A DNA stretch of 24,811 bases, from assembly GCA_964570325.1 (NCBI GenBank), contig CAZMXS010000069.1:1-24811 (forward strand), given 5' to 3'. The stretch comes from CAZMXS01 sp964570325 (GTDB lineage Bacteria > Verrucomicrobiota > Kiritimatiellia > CAIQIC01 > CAZMXS01). Every line of letters starts with the position of its first letter. Within the stretch, counting starts at the first letter, position 1. Shown here piece after piece: positions 14,894 to 22,619 of this stretch. Under the pieces are notes generated by a model, which was not told the DNA's origin, searched no databases, and saw only the letters and a program-made list of their open reading frames with translations. Both the position numbers and the translations under genes were made by a program.

Positions 14894-15667
14894 ATGCAGA
14901 AAATGATGAGGCAAGCATGGCGGCGGGCCTTGGTCACGGCGGTGATCGCGGCCGGCCTGACGGGTTGCGGACCGGGGACGCAGGACCGTATGGAGGAGCG
15001 CGATCCGTTGGTGAAACGGGCCCTCGCGCGCAAAGCGGCAGGCGATACGGACGGCGCGATCGAGTTGTTCGAGCGGGCCATCGAGCGCAAGCCATCGCTG
15101 GCCCGGCCGCATCTGGATCTGGGACTGCTTTATGACCAGGTAAAAACGAACTACGTGCGCGCGATTTACCACTACGAGCGCTACCTGGAACTGCGCCCGG
15201 ACAGCGAAAAGAAGGCGCTGATCAACGAATTGATTTACCGGACTCGGTTGAATTATGCGGTCTCGTTGCCTGATCGCCCTTCCAGTGCCGTGCAGGAAAT
15301 CGCCATGCTCAAGGAGGAGATTAAATCGCTCAAGGCCCGCCTGGCCGATGCCCAGAGCGCGCCGGTCGCGCCGGCCGCGCCGGCCAACGCGGGTGGCGCG
15401 GGCGGCGCTGCGCCACCTGTCAAGGGCAAGCCGCCGGCGAAGGGCGCCGCGCCGGCAGAGGCTGTGCCGCCCAACCCCGAGCCCGCTCAGCCGCCGGTGC
15501 AGACCTATGTCGTGCAGGCCGGCGACACCCTTTCGAGCATCGCAATTCGAATGTATCGCGACCAATCGAAATGGAAGCTGATTTACGATGCGAACCGCGG
15601 CATCCTGCCCAGTCCGCAGAGCGTCCGGCCCGGCCAGACGCTGATGATCCCCAAGCCGAAAAAATGA
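14894..15667 (+). CDS. TPR-LysM lipoprotein
   Basis: Likely outer-membrane or periplasmic lipoprotein that binds peptidoglycan, 257 residues. The lipobox is LTGC with Cys25. Residues 37-102 hold two TPR-like units (AAGDTDGAIELFERAIERKP; DQVKTNYVRAIYHYERYLELRP). A coiled-coil stretch follows (AVQEIAMLKEEIKSLKARLADA, about 136-157), then a long Ala/Pro-rich linker. The C-terminus is a LysM domain: TYVVQAGDTLSSIAIRMY through GQTLMIPKP. The layout recalls proteins that tie division or envelope complexes to the wall. It follows the DUF2961 gene closely and precedes two anchored coiled-coil proteins, so I read them as one envelope operon. Domain calls are strong; the specific role is unknown. Confidence 0.87.
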   Translation: MQKMMRQAWRRALVTAVIAAGLTGCGPGTQDRMEERDPLVKRALARKAAGDTDGAIELFERAIERKPSLARPHLDLGLLYDQVKTNYVRAIYHYERYLELRPDSEKKALINELIYRTRLNYAVSLPDRPSSAVQEIAMLKEEIKSLKARLADAQSAPVAPAAPANAGGAGGAAPPVKGKPPAKGAAPAEAVPPNPEPAQPPVQTYVVQAGDTLSSIAIRMYRDQSKWKLIYDANRGILPSPQSVRPGQTLMIPKPKK

Positions 15668-15721
15668 GATTGAAAAGGTGCAATTGGGAATGCGGGCATA
15701 TCCCAACCCGGAGGTCGAGCC

Positions 15722-16477
15722 ATGGCGAATACCGATTTCTTTGATGATGATTTACGCGGGCAGTCGGACCCGGGGCGGCGGGTGAAGATTGTCACCAGTG
15801 ATGTGCAAGCCGGTCCGGCTTCGGAAGTCGCGCCCGCCGGCGAAATCCCGGTGCGCGCGGTTTCCGACATTAACCTGACGCGGATGGCCAAGCACAAGCA
15901 GGAGATTGACGAAAACGTGGCGTCCGCCGCGCAGGAGCTGGAGCGCCTGCGCAAGCGCCAGGAGGACTTGGAGCGCGAAAAACGCGATCTGGAAGAATTA
16001 CGGCGGCGGCAGGGCGAGTTTGAGCGGGGCCGGCGCGAGATGATCGAACGGTTCAGCCAGAGCCTGGTCAGCCTCGAGAAGGAGGAGGTTCAGGCCCAAC
16101 GGCTGGCCGAGTTGCTTGGCGCGGCCCGCAAGCGGTTCAAGACTATGTTGGCGGAAATCGAGGGGCTGAAGGAGGAGGCTTGGCCGGAGGACCAGTTCCG
16201 GGAGGAACTCCAGAAAGCGTTGGCGGTGATCGAGGACGCCCGGATGGAGTTTAACAAGTCCATGGCCCGGATCGAGGCGGCCGGCAGCGCCGAACCGCCG
16301 GCCGATGCCGCCGCCCGGCGGCCGGTCATTTTTGAGGAATCCCACCGCGCACACGAGCCGGAGCATACCTTCGGGTACTGGCTCAAGGTCGGGGTTGCGG
16401 TTTCGCTGCCGCTGGCGCTGACGATCGTCATCCTTACCGTGTTGTTCTTCGTCTTGCACGCGATGGCTGTTCTATAG
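15722..16477 (+). CDS. Coiled-coil protein with C-terminal membrane anchor, unknown function
   Basis: I do not recognise a family. It has 251 residues: a variable, charged N-terminal 60 residues, then a long coiled coil (about 60-180) rich in Glu, Arg and Lys with heptad-like Leu (AQELERLRKRQEDLEREKRD, LEKEEVQAQRLAELL), then a linker and one hydrophobic helix at the very end (about 219-248, VSLPLALTIVILTVLFFVLH). This gives a tail-anchored topology with nearly the whole protein in the cytoplasm. A good GGAGG site precedes the ATG. The following gene has the same layout and begins 10 bases after the stop, so the two may form a pair. Confidence 0.8.
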   Translation: MANTDFFDDDLRGQSDPGRRVKIVTSDVQAGPASEVAPAGEIPVRAVSDINLTRMAKHKQEIDENVASAAQELERLRKRQEDLEREKRDLEELRRRQGEFERGRREMIERFSQSLVSLEKEEVQAQRLAELLGAARKRFKTMLAEIEGLKEEAWPEDQFREELQKALAVIEDARMEFNKSMARIEAAGSAEPPADAAARRPVIFEESHRAHEPEHTFGYWLKVGVAVSLPLALTIVILTVLFFVLHAMAVL

Positions 16478-16487
16478 AGTGCTTGCG

Positions 16488-17009
16488 ATGGGTTTTCGCT
16501 CCCCGAAGAAATCCCTGCTGGAGGAGCGGATCAGGCAACTGGAGAAGGAGGCCAGCCTGGTTCGCTCCGATATGCGGGCGCTTTCCAAGGTCATCACCCG
16601 GCCGGAGGAGGCCGGTGGATTGCCCCGTTTGAAATCGCGGGAGCGCCCGGCGCCGGTCAAGCCGGCCTCGCGTCCGGATCCGGTTGCATCTGCCCGGGCC
16701 GCGCGCGCGGCCGAGACCCTCACGCCGCACGCGGAGCCCGGTGGGATCTTCGACTGGCATTTGCGAAAAGAGGGGCGTGACCGAGCGGCGGCAGCGCCCG
16801 CTGCGCCGCCTGCGCCGCCGGAAACGGCGCCGGCGGTCCGCCGCCATCGCGTGGAAGGCGATGAACGCTTTGCGAGCTACTTTGCGAGCGGCGGCTTCCT
16901 TGGCGCCAAGCCGATGAAGCAGGAAAAGAACTTTCAGCGCAACCGCGCGCTGTTCATGATCGTGGTGGTCATTATCTTCGGATTTATCGTGTGGAAACTG
17001 GCGTTTTAA
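16488..17009 (+). CDS. Small coiled-coil protein with C-terminal membrane anchor, unknown function
   Basis: No family recognised. It has 173 residues. A short coiled coil near the N-terminus (KSLLEERIRQLEKEASLVRS) is followed by a basic, Pro/Ala-rich, probably disordered middle, the segment DERFASYFASGGFLGAKPMK, and a single C-terminal helix (FMIVVVIIFGFIVWKLAF). I chose the ATG 10 bases after the preceding stop; a GTG at 16479 is the alternative. The shared tail-anchor design and tight spacing suggest it works with the upstream coiled-coil protein. The ogt frame overlaps its last 19 bases if the GTG start of ogt is used. Codon pattern and position support a real gene. Confidence 0.78.
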   Translation: MGFRSPKKSLLEERIRQLEKEASLVRSDMRALSKVITRPEEAGGLPRLKSRERPAPVKPASRPDPVASARAARAAETLTPHAEPGGIFDWHLRKEGRDRAAAAPAAPPAPPETAPAVRRHRVEGDERFASYFASGGFLGAKPMKQEKNFQRNRALFMIVVVIIFGFIVWKLAF

Positions 17010-17653
17010 GCATAGATGGACCGGCGCGACTGGAATTGCGGTCCGCCTGGGGCGTCATTCGGGTTGAGGCGCGTGATGGTTGCGTGTGTGGTTGTCATCT
17101 GCCAACCCTGACCGCCGAACCCGCGCGCCCATTTCGCTGGACCGGCCGCGCCCTGACTGCGGTTCATCTGGCGGACCGGCAGGCGTTGGAGCGCGCTGAC
17201 CGCTTCATCCGCGCAATTTTCAGTGGCCGCACGGCCGCGCCGCCCCCGTTCGCCTGGCCGTCAGCGACTCCGTTCATGCTCCGGGTTTGGCGGGCATTGA
17301 CGGCCATCCCGGCGGGTGAGACTGTCGAATATGGGGCGGTGGCGCGCTGTATCGGCCGTCCCGGCGGTTCGCGGGCAGTCGGGCGGGCCTGCAGCGCCAA
17401 TCCGCTGCCCTTGTTTATCCCTTGTCATCGCGTGTTGCCGCGCGATGGCTCGCTCGGCGGTTTTTCCTGCGGGCTGCCGTGGAAACGCCTGCTGCTGGAG
17501 CGGGAAGGGCGCGGGAAGAAGAGCTGCAGGCGAAGGTGGAGTCACTCGCGCGGCTCGCCGGGGACAGTTTGCCCGACCGTGAAAACTACAAACGCAGCGG
17601 GAAGGGCAACGCGTTTTCGCGGAGCTGTCCGACTTGCGAAATCAAGAGCATGA
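16991..17653 (+). CDS. ogt: Methylated-DNA-[protein]-cysteine S-methyltransferase (Ogt/AdaB-type), possible C-terminal frameshift
   Basis: Suicide DNA repair protein that takes the alkyl group from O6-alkylguanine. The C-terminal catalytic domain is clear: RALTAIPAGETVEYGAVARC, GGSRAVGRACSANPLPLFI, PCHRV with acceptor Cys145, then GGFSCGLPWKRLLLE. The N-terminal ribonuclease-like domain is short and divergent. Homologues end soon after the KRLLLE segment. Here the frame continues about 48 residues of Arg/Ser/Gly-rich sequence of shadow-like character. In the +2 frame from about 17505 a more protein-like stretch appears (EELQAKVESLARLAGDSLP), so a base may be missing or added near 17500-17520. 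The start is uncertain: GTG at 16991 overlaps the previous gene by 19 bases, and no ribosome-binding site is seen. Confidence 0.8.
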   Translation: METGVLSIDGPARLELRSAWGVIRVEARDGCVCGCHLPTLTAEPARPFRWTGRALTAVHLADRQALERADRFIRAIFSGRTAAPPPFAWPSATPFMLRVWRALTAIPAGETVEYGAVARCIGRPGGSRAVGRACSANPLPLFIPCHRVLPRDGSLGGFSCGLPWKRLLLEREGRGKKSCRRRWSHSRGSPGTVCPTVKTTNAAGRATRFRGAVRLAKSRA

Positions 17654-17753
17654 CGCTGCAATGAAAATGATGGTCCAACCCCGGTCGTCTGCCCGCAACG
17701 GACTGCTCGGAATGACCGCCCAAAGAGCGTTTTCATCGTAATAAGGAATCGGT

Positions 17754-18704
17754 ATGCAATATAATCGCATGGGTTCGGCCGGATTAAAACTCAGCGAATT
17801 ATCGTTCGGCTCATGGCTGACGTTTGGCCGCAATCTGGATTTGGATAACGTTCGCGCGTGTATGCGCGCGGCGTATGGGGCCGGCGTTAATTTCTTCGAC
17901 AACGCGGAGGTTTATGGCAACGGCGCGGCGGAGTTGCTGATGGGCGAGGCCTTGCGCGATTTCCGTCGCGAGGATGTGGTGGTTTCAACCAAGATTTTCT
18001 GGGGCGGCAAGGGACCCAACGATGAGGGATTGTCGGCCAAGCGGTTGGTGGAGGGGACCCTGAACGCGCTGCGTCGCCTGCGGCTGGATTACGTGGATCT
18101 GTTATACTGCCATCGGCCGGATCCCAACACCCCCATTGAGGAATCGGTGCGCGCGCTGGATCGGCTGGTGCGGCGGGGCTGTGCGCTGTACTGGGGTACC
18201 TCGGAGTGGAGCGCGGACCAGATTCGGGAAGCACACCGCGTCGCCCGCGAAATCCATGCCGTGCCGCCGAGCGTGGAGCAGCCTTGTTACAACATGTTCA
18301 CGCGCGAGAAAGTGGAGCGCGAGTTTGCGCCGTTGTACGCGGAGTTGGGGATGGGCGCGACCACTTTCAGCCCGCTGGCGAGCGGTCTGTTGACCGGTAA
18401 GTACAACGCGGGCATCCCGCCGGGGTCGCGGCTGGACCGCGAGGAGTGGTTGCGCTCTCTGATCACGCCCGAGCGCGTGGCGCAAGTTCAAGCGCTGGCC
18501 CGGCTGGCCGGCGAGCTGGGCGCGACCTCCGCCCAATTGGCCATCGCCTGGTGCCTGCGCAACCCGCATGTCAGTTCGGTGATTATCGGCGCGTCCAGCC
18601 TGGAGCAGTTGCGGGAGAATCTCGGGGCGCTGGCGGTGAAGGAGCGCCTGACCGCCGAGGTCATGGCGCGTATCGAGGAAATCCTGGGCAACCGGCCGCA
18701 ATGA
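17754..18704 (+). CDS. Aldo/keto reductase (Kv-beta-like/AKR family)
   Basis: NADPH-dependent oxidoreductase with a TIM-barrel fold, 316 residues. The catalytic tetrad is visible: Asp49 and Tyr54 in FFDNAEVYG, Lys in VSTKIFWGG (about 85), and His in LLYCHRPDP (about 118). WGTSEW and the C-terminal coenzyme segment VIIGASSLEQLRENLGAL are typical. FGSWLTFG near the start and the KYNAGIPPGSR region resemble the potassium-channel beta-subunit (AKR6-like) branch, also common in bacteria. An AAGGA site precedes the ATG. Its stop overlaps the murG start as ATGA, so it may be co-transcribed with the murein genes. The substrate is unknown. Confidence 0.88.
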   Translation: MQYNRMGSAGLKLSELSFGSWLTFGRNLDLDNVRACMRAAYGAGVNFFDNAEVYGNGAAELLMGEALRDFRREDVVVSTKIFWGGKGPNDEGLSAKRLVEGTLNALRRLRLDYVDLLYCHRPDPNTPIEESVRALDRLVRRGCALYWGTSEWSADQIREAHRVAREIHAVPPSVEQPCYNMFTREKVEREFAPLYAELGMGATTFSPLASGLLTGKYNAGIPPGSRLDREEWLRSLITPERVAQVQALARLAGELGATSAQLAIAWCLRNPHVSSVIIGASSLEQLRENLGALAVKERLTAEVMARIEEILGNRPQ

Positions 18705-19795
18705 AGATTGCCCTGGCATGTGGGGGAACCGGGGGGCACATCTTTCCCGGGCTGGCGACGGCAACGGTTCTGCGCGCGCGTGGCCATGAAGTCACGCTCT
18801 GGCTGGCCGGCAAGGATGTGGAGGGTCCGGCCCTGCGCGACTGGACCGGTCCGGTCGTGACCGTGCCGGCCGAAGGATTGCCGTCTGGTTTTTCGCTGCG
18901 CGCCGCGCGCGCGGTGTTCAAGCTGTTACGCGCCGGCTGGGTCTGCCGCCGGATGATGCGCTCGACGCCGCCCGATGTGCTGCTGGCGATGGGCAGCTAC
19001 GCTTCCGTCGGGCCGGTCGCGGCGGCGCTTATGCTGGACGTTCCGGTCGTGCTGCACGAAGCGAACGTAATCCCCGGCCGCGCCGTGCGCCTTTTCGCGC
19101 GCCGGGCCGCGGCCGTCGCGGCGAGCTTTGAGGAAACCCGTTATTACCTGCGTCGGCGCGAACTGGTCGTGACCGGCCTGCCGATCCGCGCGGCGTTGGA
19201 GGAGGCGGCCGCGCGGTTGGACGCGGGCGCCCGGCGCGAGATTTTCACACTGCTGGTTATGGGCGGCAGCCGCGGCGCGCACCGGCTGAACGAGATTGTG
19301 GCGCAGGCGCTGTCGCAAGTGCATGCGCAGTTTTATCGGATTCGCGTCATTCACCTGGCCGGCGTCGCGGACGAGGCGGCCGTGCGCGCGGCGTACGCGG
19401 CGGCGGACGTGCCGGCCGATGTGCGCGCTTTCGCGCAGGACATGGCGGCCGTCTATGCGTCCGTGGACCTGGCGATTTGCCGCTCCGGCGCGGCGACCTG
19501 CGCCGAATTGCGCACGTTCCGCGTGCCCGCCTTGCTGGTGCCGTATCCGTTCGCCGCCGGCAATCACCAGATGTACAACGCGCGGGCGATGGAAAAACTT
19601 GGCGTGGCCGATGTGGTGCCCGAAGATGACCTGCGCGTGGAATGGCTGGCCGATTACGTGGCCGGTTGCATTCGCTCGCCCGAGCGATTGACGCGCATGC
19701 AGACCGCCGCTCGGGCGGCCGCGCCGCTGAGCGGCGCCGCCGCCCTGGCCGATCTGGTTGTCCAGGCGGGCCAGAAAGGCGGACATGACCGCTAA
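18701..19795 (+). CDS. murG: UDP-N-acetylglucosamine transferase MurG
   Basis: Adds GlcNAc to lipid I to make lipid II on the inner face of the cytoplasmic membrane; GT-B fold of family GT28, 364 residues. Clear motifs are ACGGTGGHIFPGLATA (donor/membrane loop), GSYASVGPVAAAL, LHEANVIPGRA, MGGSRGAHRLNE, ICRSGAATCAEL and LLVPYPFAAGNHQMYNA with the donor-binding GNHQ. I chose the ATG at 18701, which overlaps the aldo/keto reductase stop by ATGA; the frame reaches back to 18446 but that part is shadow of the previous gene. It overlaps murC by 11 bases, and the order murG-murC fits the dcw cluster. Confidence 0.95.
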   Translation: MKIALACGGTGGHIFPGLATATVLRARGHEVTLWLAGKDVEGPALRDWTGPVVTVPAEGLPSGFSLRAARAVFKLLRAGWVCRRMMRSTPPDVLLAMGSYASVGPVAAALMLDVPVVLHEANVIPGRAVRLFARRAAAVAASFEETRYYLRRRELVVTGLPIRAALEEAAARLDAGARREIFTLLVMGGSRGAHRLNEIVAQALSQVHAQFYRIRVIHLAGVADEAAVRAAYAAADVPADVRAFAQDMAAVYASVDLAICRSGAATCAELRTFRVPALLVPYPFAAGNHQMYNARAMEKLGVADVVPEDDLRVEWLADYVAGCIRSPERLTRMQTAARAAAPLSGAAALADLVVQAGQKGGHDR

Positions 19796-21254
19796 ACGCG
19801 CCCCGGCGGCCGCGCGGCGCCGGATGGACGAGGTCGCGGCGCGGCTGGCTGCCGCCGCCCCGGTCCATTTCATCGGCATCGGCGGTATCGGCATGGCGGC
19901 CCTGGCGTACCAGCTTCATCGGCGCGGGCTAAAGGTAACCGGGTGCGATGCGGCGGCCGGCCGCACAACGGAGTGGCTGGCCGGGCAGGGTATCCCGGTG
20001 GCTATCGGCCACGCCCCGGAGCATCTTGCGGATGGGGCCGCCTGGTGTGTGCGCACCGCCGCCGTGTCCGCCGATCATCCCGAGTGCCGGGCCGCGCGCC
20101 GGCGGGGGATTCCGGTTTACGAGCGCGGGTTGGTCCTGCCGGTGCTGCTGCGCGGCCAGATGGCGATTGCGGTTAGCGGCACCCACGGCAAGACAACGAC
20201 GACCGCCATGATTGCGCATATTCTGGAACAGGCGGGCCGCGACCCGTCCGCCTGTGTCGGCGGTGAGTTGGATGAAACCGGGCGGATGGCCCGCGCCGGC
20301 GCCGCCGGCTTGATTGTAGTCGAGGCGGACGAGAGCGACGGCACGGCGGCGTTCTATGAGTCGGATCTCGCGGTGATCACCAACATCGAGCCGGATCATA
20401 TGGAGCACTTCGGCAGCGAGCGCGGCCTGCTCAAGTGCTTTGATGCGTTCGCCCGGAACGCGCGGCGCCGCGTGATCTATTGCGCGGATGACTTGCGCGC
20501 GGATCTCGTCTGTGGGGAAATGGAGCGCGGCCATTCGTATGGACTGACCGATGACGCCGCGGTCCAGGCCGCGCGGATTGATGCGCAACCTCAGGCCGTT
20601 GGCTTCGATGTCGTGTTCGAGCGGATTCCGCTGGGGCGGATCGAACTGCCGGCGCCGGGATTGCATAACGTTCGCAATGCGCTGGGCGCTACCGCCGCGG
20701 CGTTGGAGCTGGATGTGCCCTTCGCGACGGTGCGCGCCGCGCTGGCTTCGTTCCGGCCCGTGCGCCGCCGGTTCGAGATCGTGGCGGATGCCGGCGGCAT
20801 CATGGTCATTTCCGATTACGCGCACCACCCGACCGAGATCCGGGCGCTGGTGCGCACAGCGGTGGGTTGCGGCCGCCGGCGTGTGCTGGCCGTCTTCCAG
20901 CCGCACCGCTACACCCGCACACTGGCGCTGGGAGCAGAGTTTCCCCCCGCTTTTGCGGGCGTCGCCGAGGTGGTGCTGGCGCCGGTCTACGCGGCTTCCG
21001 AAGCGCCGTTGCCCGGCGGGACGGCGGCAGACTTGTTGGCGCATTTCAGGACTTATGGCCGGGTTCCGGCTCGCCTGGCGGATTCATTGGAAGCGGCCTG
21101 GCGTGATCTACGCGAAAGGCTGCGTCCGGGGGACATGTTGCTCGTGGTGGGCGCCGGCAGCGTGGAGCGGATTGCCGGTTGGGCACGGGAGGAATTGGAA
21201 GGGCGAAAGGTGATGGTGAAAGGTGAAGGCGGAAACCTGAGGGATGAAACCTGA
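19785..21254 (+). CDS. murC: UDP-N-acetylmuramate-L-alanine ligase MurC
   Basis: ATP-dependent ligase that adds L-Ala to UDP-MurNAc in the cytoplasm; 489 residues. The three Mur-ligase domains are visible: HFIGIGGIGMAALAYQL (UDP-MurNAc binding), SGTHGKTTTTAMIAHIL (ATP loop), TNIEPDHMEHFGS, GLHNVRNALGATAAA, then ISDYAHHPTEI and VFQPHRYTRT. The ATG at 19785 overlaps murG by 11 bases; a TTG at 19758 is less likely. The ligase fold ends at about the GAGSVERIAGWAREELE segment. The last residues (GRKVMVKGEGGNLRDET) and the stop codon lie inside the dispersed repeat also found in hddC, so this tail is probably recent and not functional. No murB lies between murC and ddl. Confidence 0.95.
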   Translation: MTAKRAPAAARRRMDEVAARLAAAAPVHFIGIGGIGMAALAYQLHRRGLKVTGCDAAAGRTTEWLAGQGIPVAIGHAPEHLADGAAWCVRTAAVSADHPECRAARRRGIPVYERGLVLPVLLRGQMAIAVSGTHGKTTTTAMIAHILEQAGRDPSACVGGELDETGRMARAGAAGLIVVEADESDGTAAFYESDLAVITNIEPDHMEHFGSERGLLKCFDAFARNARRRVIYCADDLRADLVCGEMERGHSYGLTDDAAVQAARIDAQPQAVGFDVVFERIPLGRIELPAPGLHNVRNALGATAAALELDVPFATVRAALASFRPVRRRFEIVADAGGIMVISDYAHHPTEIRALVRTAVGCGRRRVLAVFQPHRYTRTLALGAEFPPAFAGVAEVVLAPVYAASEAPLPGGTAADLLAHFRTYGRVPARLADSLEAAWRDLRERLRPGDMLLVVGAGSVERIAGWAREELEGRKVMVKGEGGNLRDET

Positions 21255-21275
21255 GACCTGAGTTGGCGAAAGGCG
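21207..21275 (+). repeat. Dispersed repeat, copy 2, covering the murC 3' end
   Basis: It contains TGAGGGATGAAAC (21238-21250), identical to 5235-5247 in hddC, then CTGAGACCTGAG. The preceding stretch has GGTGATGGTGAAAGGTGAAGG-like purine-rich words. In the opposite reading both copies encode QVSG, then P, VS and T at matching spacing. It supplies the last murC codons, the stop at 21252-21254, and part of the gap to ddl. Confidence 0.6.
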
Positions 21276-21311
21276 GAATGGTATTTTTCCGGTAATCATA
21301 AGGAGCTGGTA

Positions 21312-22217
21312 ATGGCGCGCGTCAAACAGTTCGAGCATGTCGCCGTCCTGAAGGGCGGTCCTTCATCGGAACGGGAGGTGTCCCTGCGCTCCGGCGCGGC
21401 TGTGGCCAAGGGCCTGCGGCAGGCGGGCTATACCGTTACGGAGATTGACGTGACCGGTCGCGTAATCGAAATCCCCGCCGGGATCGAGGCGGTATTTGTG
21501 GCGTTGCACGGCGAATTCGGCGAGGACGGGACCGTGCAAGCCATTTTGCGCGATCGGGGCATTCCTTATACGGGATCCAACCCGGAGTCCAGCCGCCGCG
21601 CGTTCGACAAACAGTTGAGCCTGCGGGCGTTCAAAGCGGCCGGCGTGCCGACGCCGCCGGGCGAAATTCTGGCCGCCGGCCAGGCGCGGTCGCGACCGCT
21701 GCCGGTTGTGGTCAAGCCCTTGCGGCAGGGCTCCAGCTATGGCGTACACCGGGTTTTTGCGGAAGCCGAGTGGGCGCCGGCCCTGGCGGACGCCTTGCGC
21801 TATGACGGCGAGGTGCTGGTGGAGCAATACATTGAAGGCTTGGAGCTGACGGTTGGGATCGTCGGCGACCAGGTGTTGCCGGTGGTCGAGATTCGCGCGC
21901 CGCAAGGTTTTTACGACTACGACGCGAAGTACACCTACGCGCAGGGCCAAACCGAGTACCTGGTGCCGGCCCCGCTGGCGTCGGATCGGGCGGCAGAATG
22001 CCGGCGGTTGGCGGGTTTGGCGTTTCAGGCGTTGGGCTGCGCAGGCATGGGGCGCGTGGATTTTCGCATGAATGCGGCAGGCGAACTCTTCGCGCTGGAA
22101 TTGAACAATATCCCCGGCTTTACCGAAACGAGTTTGTTGCCCAAAGCCGCGCGCGCGGCCGGGATTGAGTTTTCCGAATTGTGCGACCGGATCATGCGGC
22201 TGGCCCGGGTGCATTGA
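21312..22217 (+). CDS. ddl: D-alanine-D-alanine ligase
   Basis: ATP-grasp enzyme that joins two D-Ala for the peptidoglycan stem peptide; 301 residues, the short DdlB-like length. Motifs in order are LKGGPSSEREVSLRSG, ALHGEFGEDGTVQ, IPYTGSNPESSRRAFDK, VVKPLRQGSSYGV, VEQYIEGLELTVGIVG, then the metal-binding end DFRMNAAGELFALELNNIPGFT with the ExN motif. AAGGAG at the right distance supports the ATG at 21312. It follows murC by 57 bases, part of which is repeat sequence. In many dcw clusters ddl is followed by ftsQ; here asnB comes between. Confidence 0.95.
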   Translation: MARVKQFEHVAVLKGGPSSEREVSLRSGAAVAKGLRQAGYTVTEIDVTGRVIEIPAGIEAVFVALHGEFGEDGTVQAILRDRGIPYTGSNPESSRRAFDKQLSLRAFKAAGVPTPPGEILAAGQARSRPLPVVVKPLRQGSSYGVHRVFAEAEWAPALADALRYDGEVLVEQYIEGLELTVGIVGDQVLPVVEIRAPQGFYDYDAKYTYAQGQTEYLVPAPLASDRAAECRRLAGLAFQALGCAGMGRVDFRMNAAGELFALELNNIPGFTETSLLPKAARAAGIEFSELCDRIMRLARVH

Positions 22218-22619
22218 GTAATGATTGAGCCGCCTCGATATGGCTCTTAATCAAAGATCGGCGGAAAACCTGCATTTCCGGTTGAGCGTCATCAAGGCGT
22301 GAGGGAGAAAGAGGACAAGGCTGAATCCGGAAAGAGTGGTTGAAATACAAAAAACACTAAAGGAATCACGGGAAAGTTACCCAGGCGACTGATTCATGCT
22401 CCTGTGAGAATGCGACGCGCTCGCTTTACAATTCTCCGATCCGTTTGCCCCCGCCCGATTCCCTCCCGTTTCCTGGAGTTGCATTCCGACTGCCGCATGG
22501 CGCGGGGCTCCGATCCCGCGTGGCAGGTAGCCGCGCGCTACATCAAGCCGGGGCTCTCCCGGTATGCCCCAGCAAAATGATGTACTCATGGGCGGGGGCT
22601 GGAGTATGCTGATGGCGCC
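22218..22619. other. Intergenic region between ddl and asnB
   Basis: No gene seen. It holds a weak hairpin (CGGAAA at 22262-22267 with TTTCCG seven bases later, no T-run), an A-rich stretch around 22340-22375, and the GC-rich palindrome copy at 22499-22519. The long gap and lower GC on its left side suggest a promoter for asnB or an insertion boundary, but I could not define -35 and -10 boxes. Confidence 0.45.
22499..22519 (+). repeat. GC-rich imperfect palindrome, copy 2
   Basis: GCGCGGGGCTCCGATCCCGC, the near-identical partner of 1732-1752, about 100 bases upstream of asnB. The flanks are not alike beyond the core. Confidence 0.4.

Noticed and set aside
14444..15706. Minus-strand frame of 420 codons
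   Set aside because: It is antisense to the DUF2961 and LysM genes and has no recognisable protein features.
17422..17664. Separate small gene after ogt
   Set aside because: Its first half overlaps the ogt catalytic region as shadow. Only the end looks protein-like, better explained by a frameshift in ogt.
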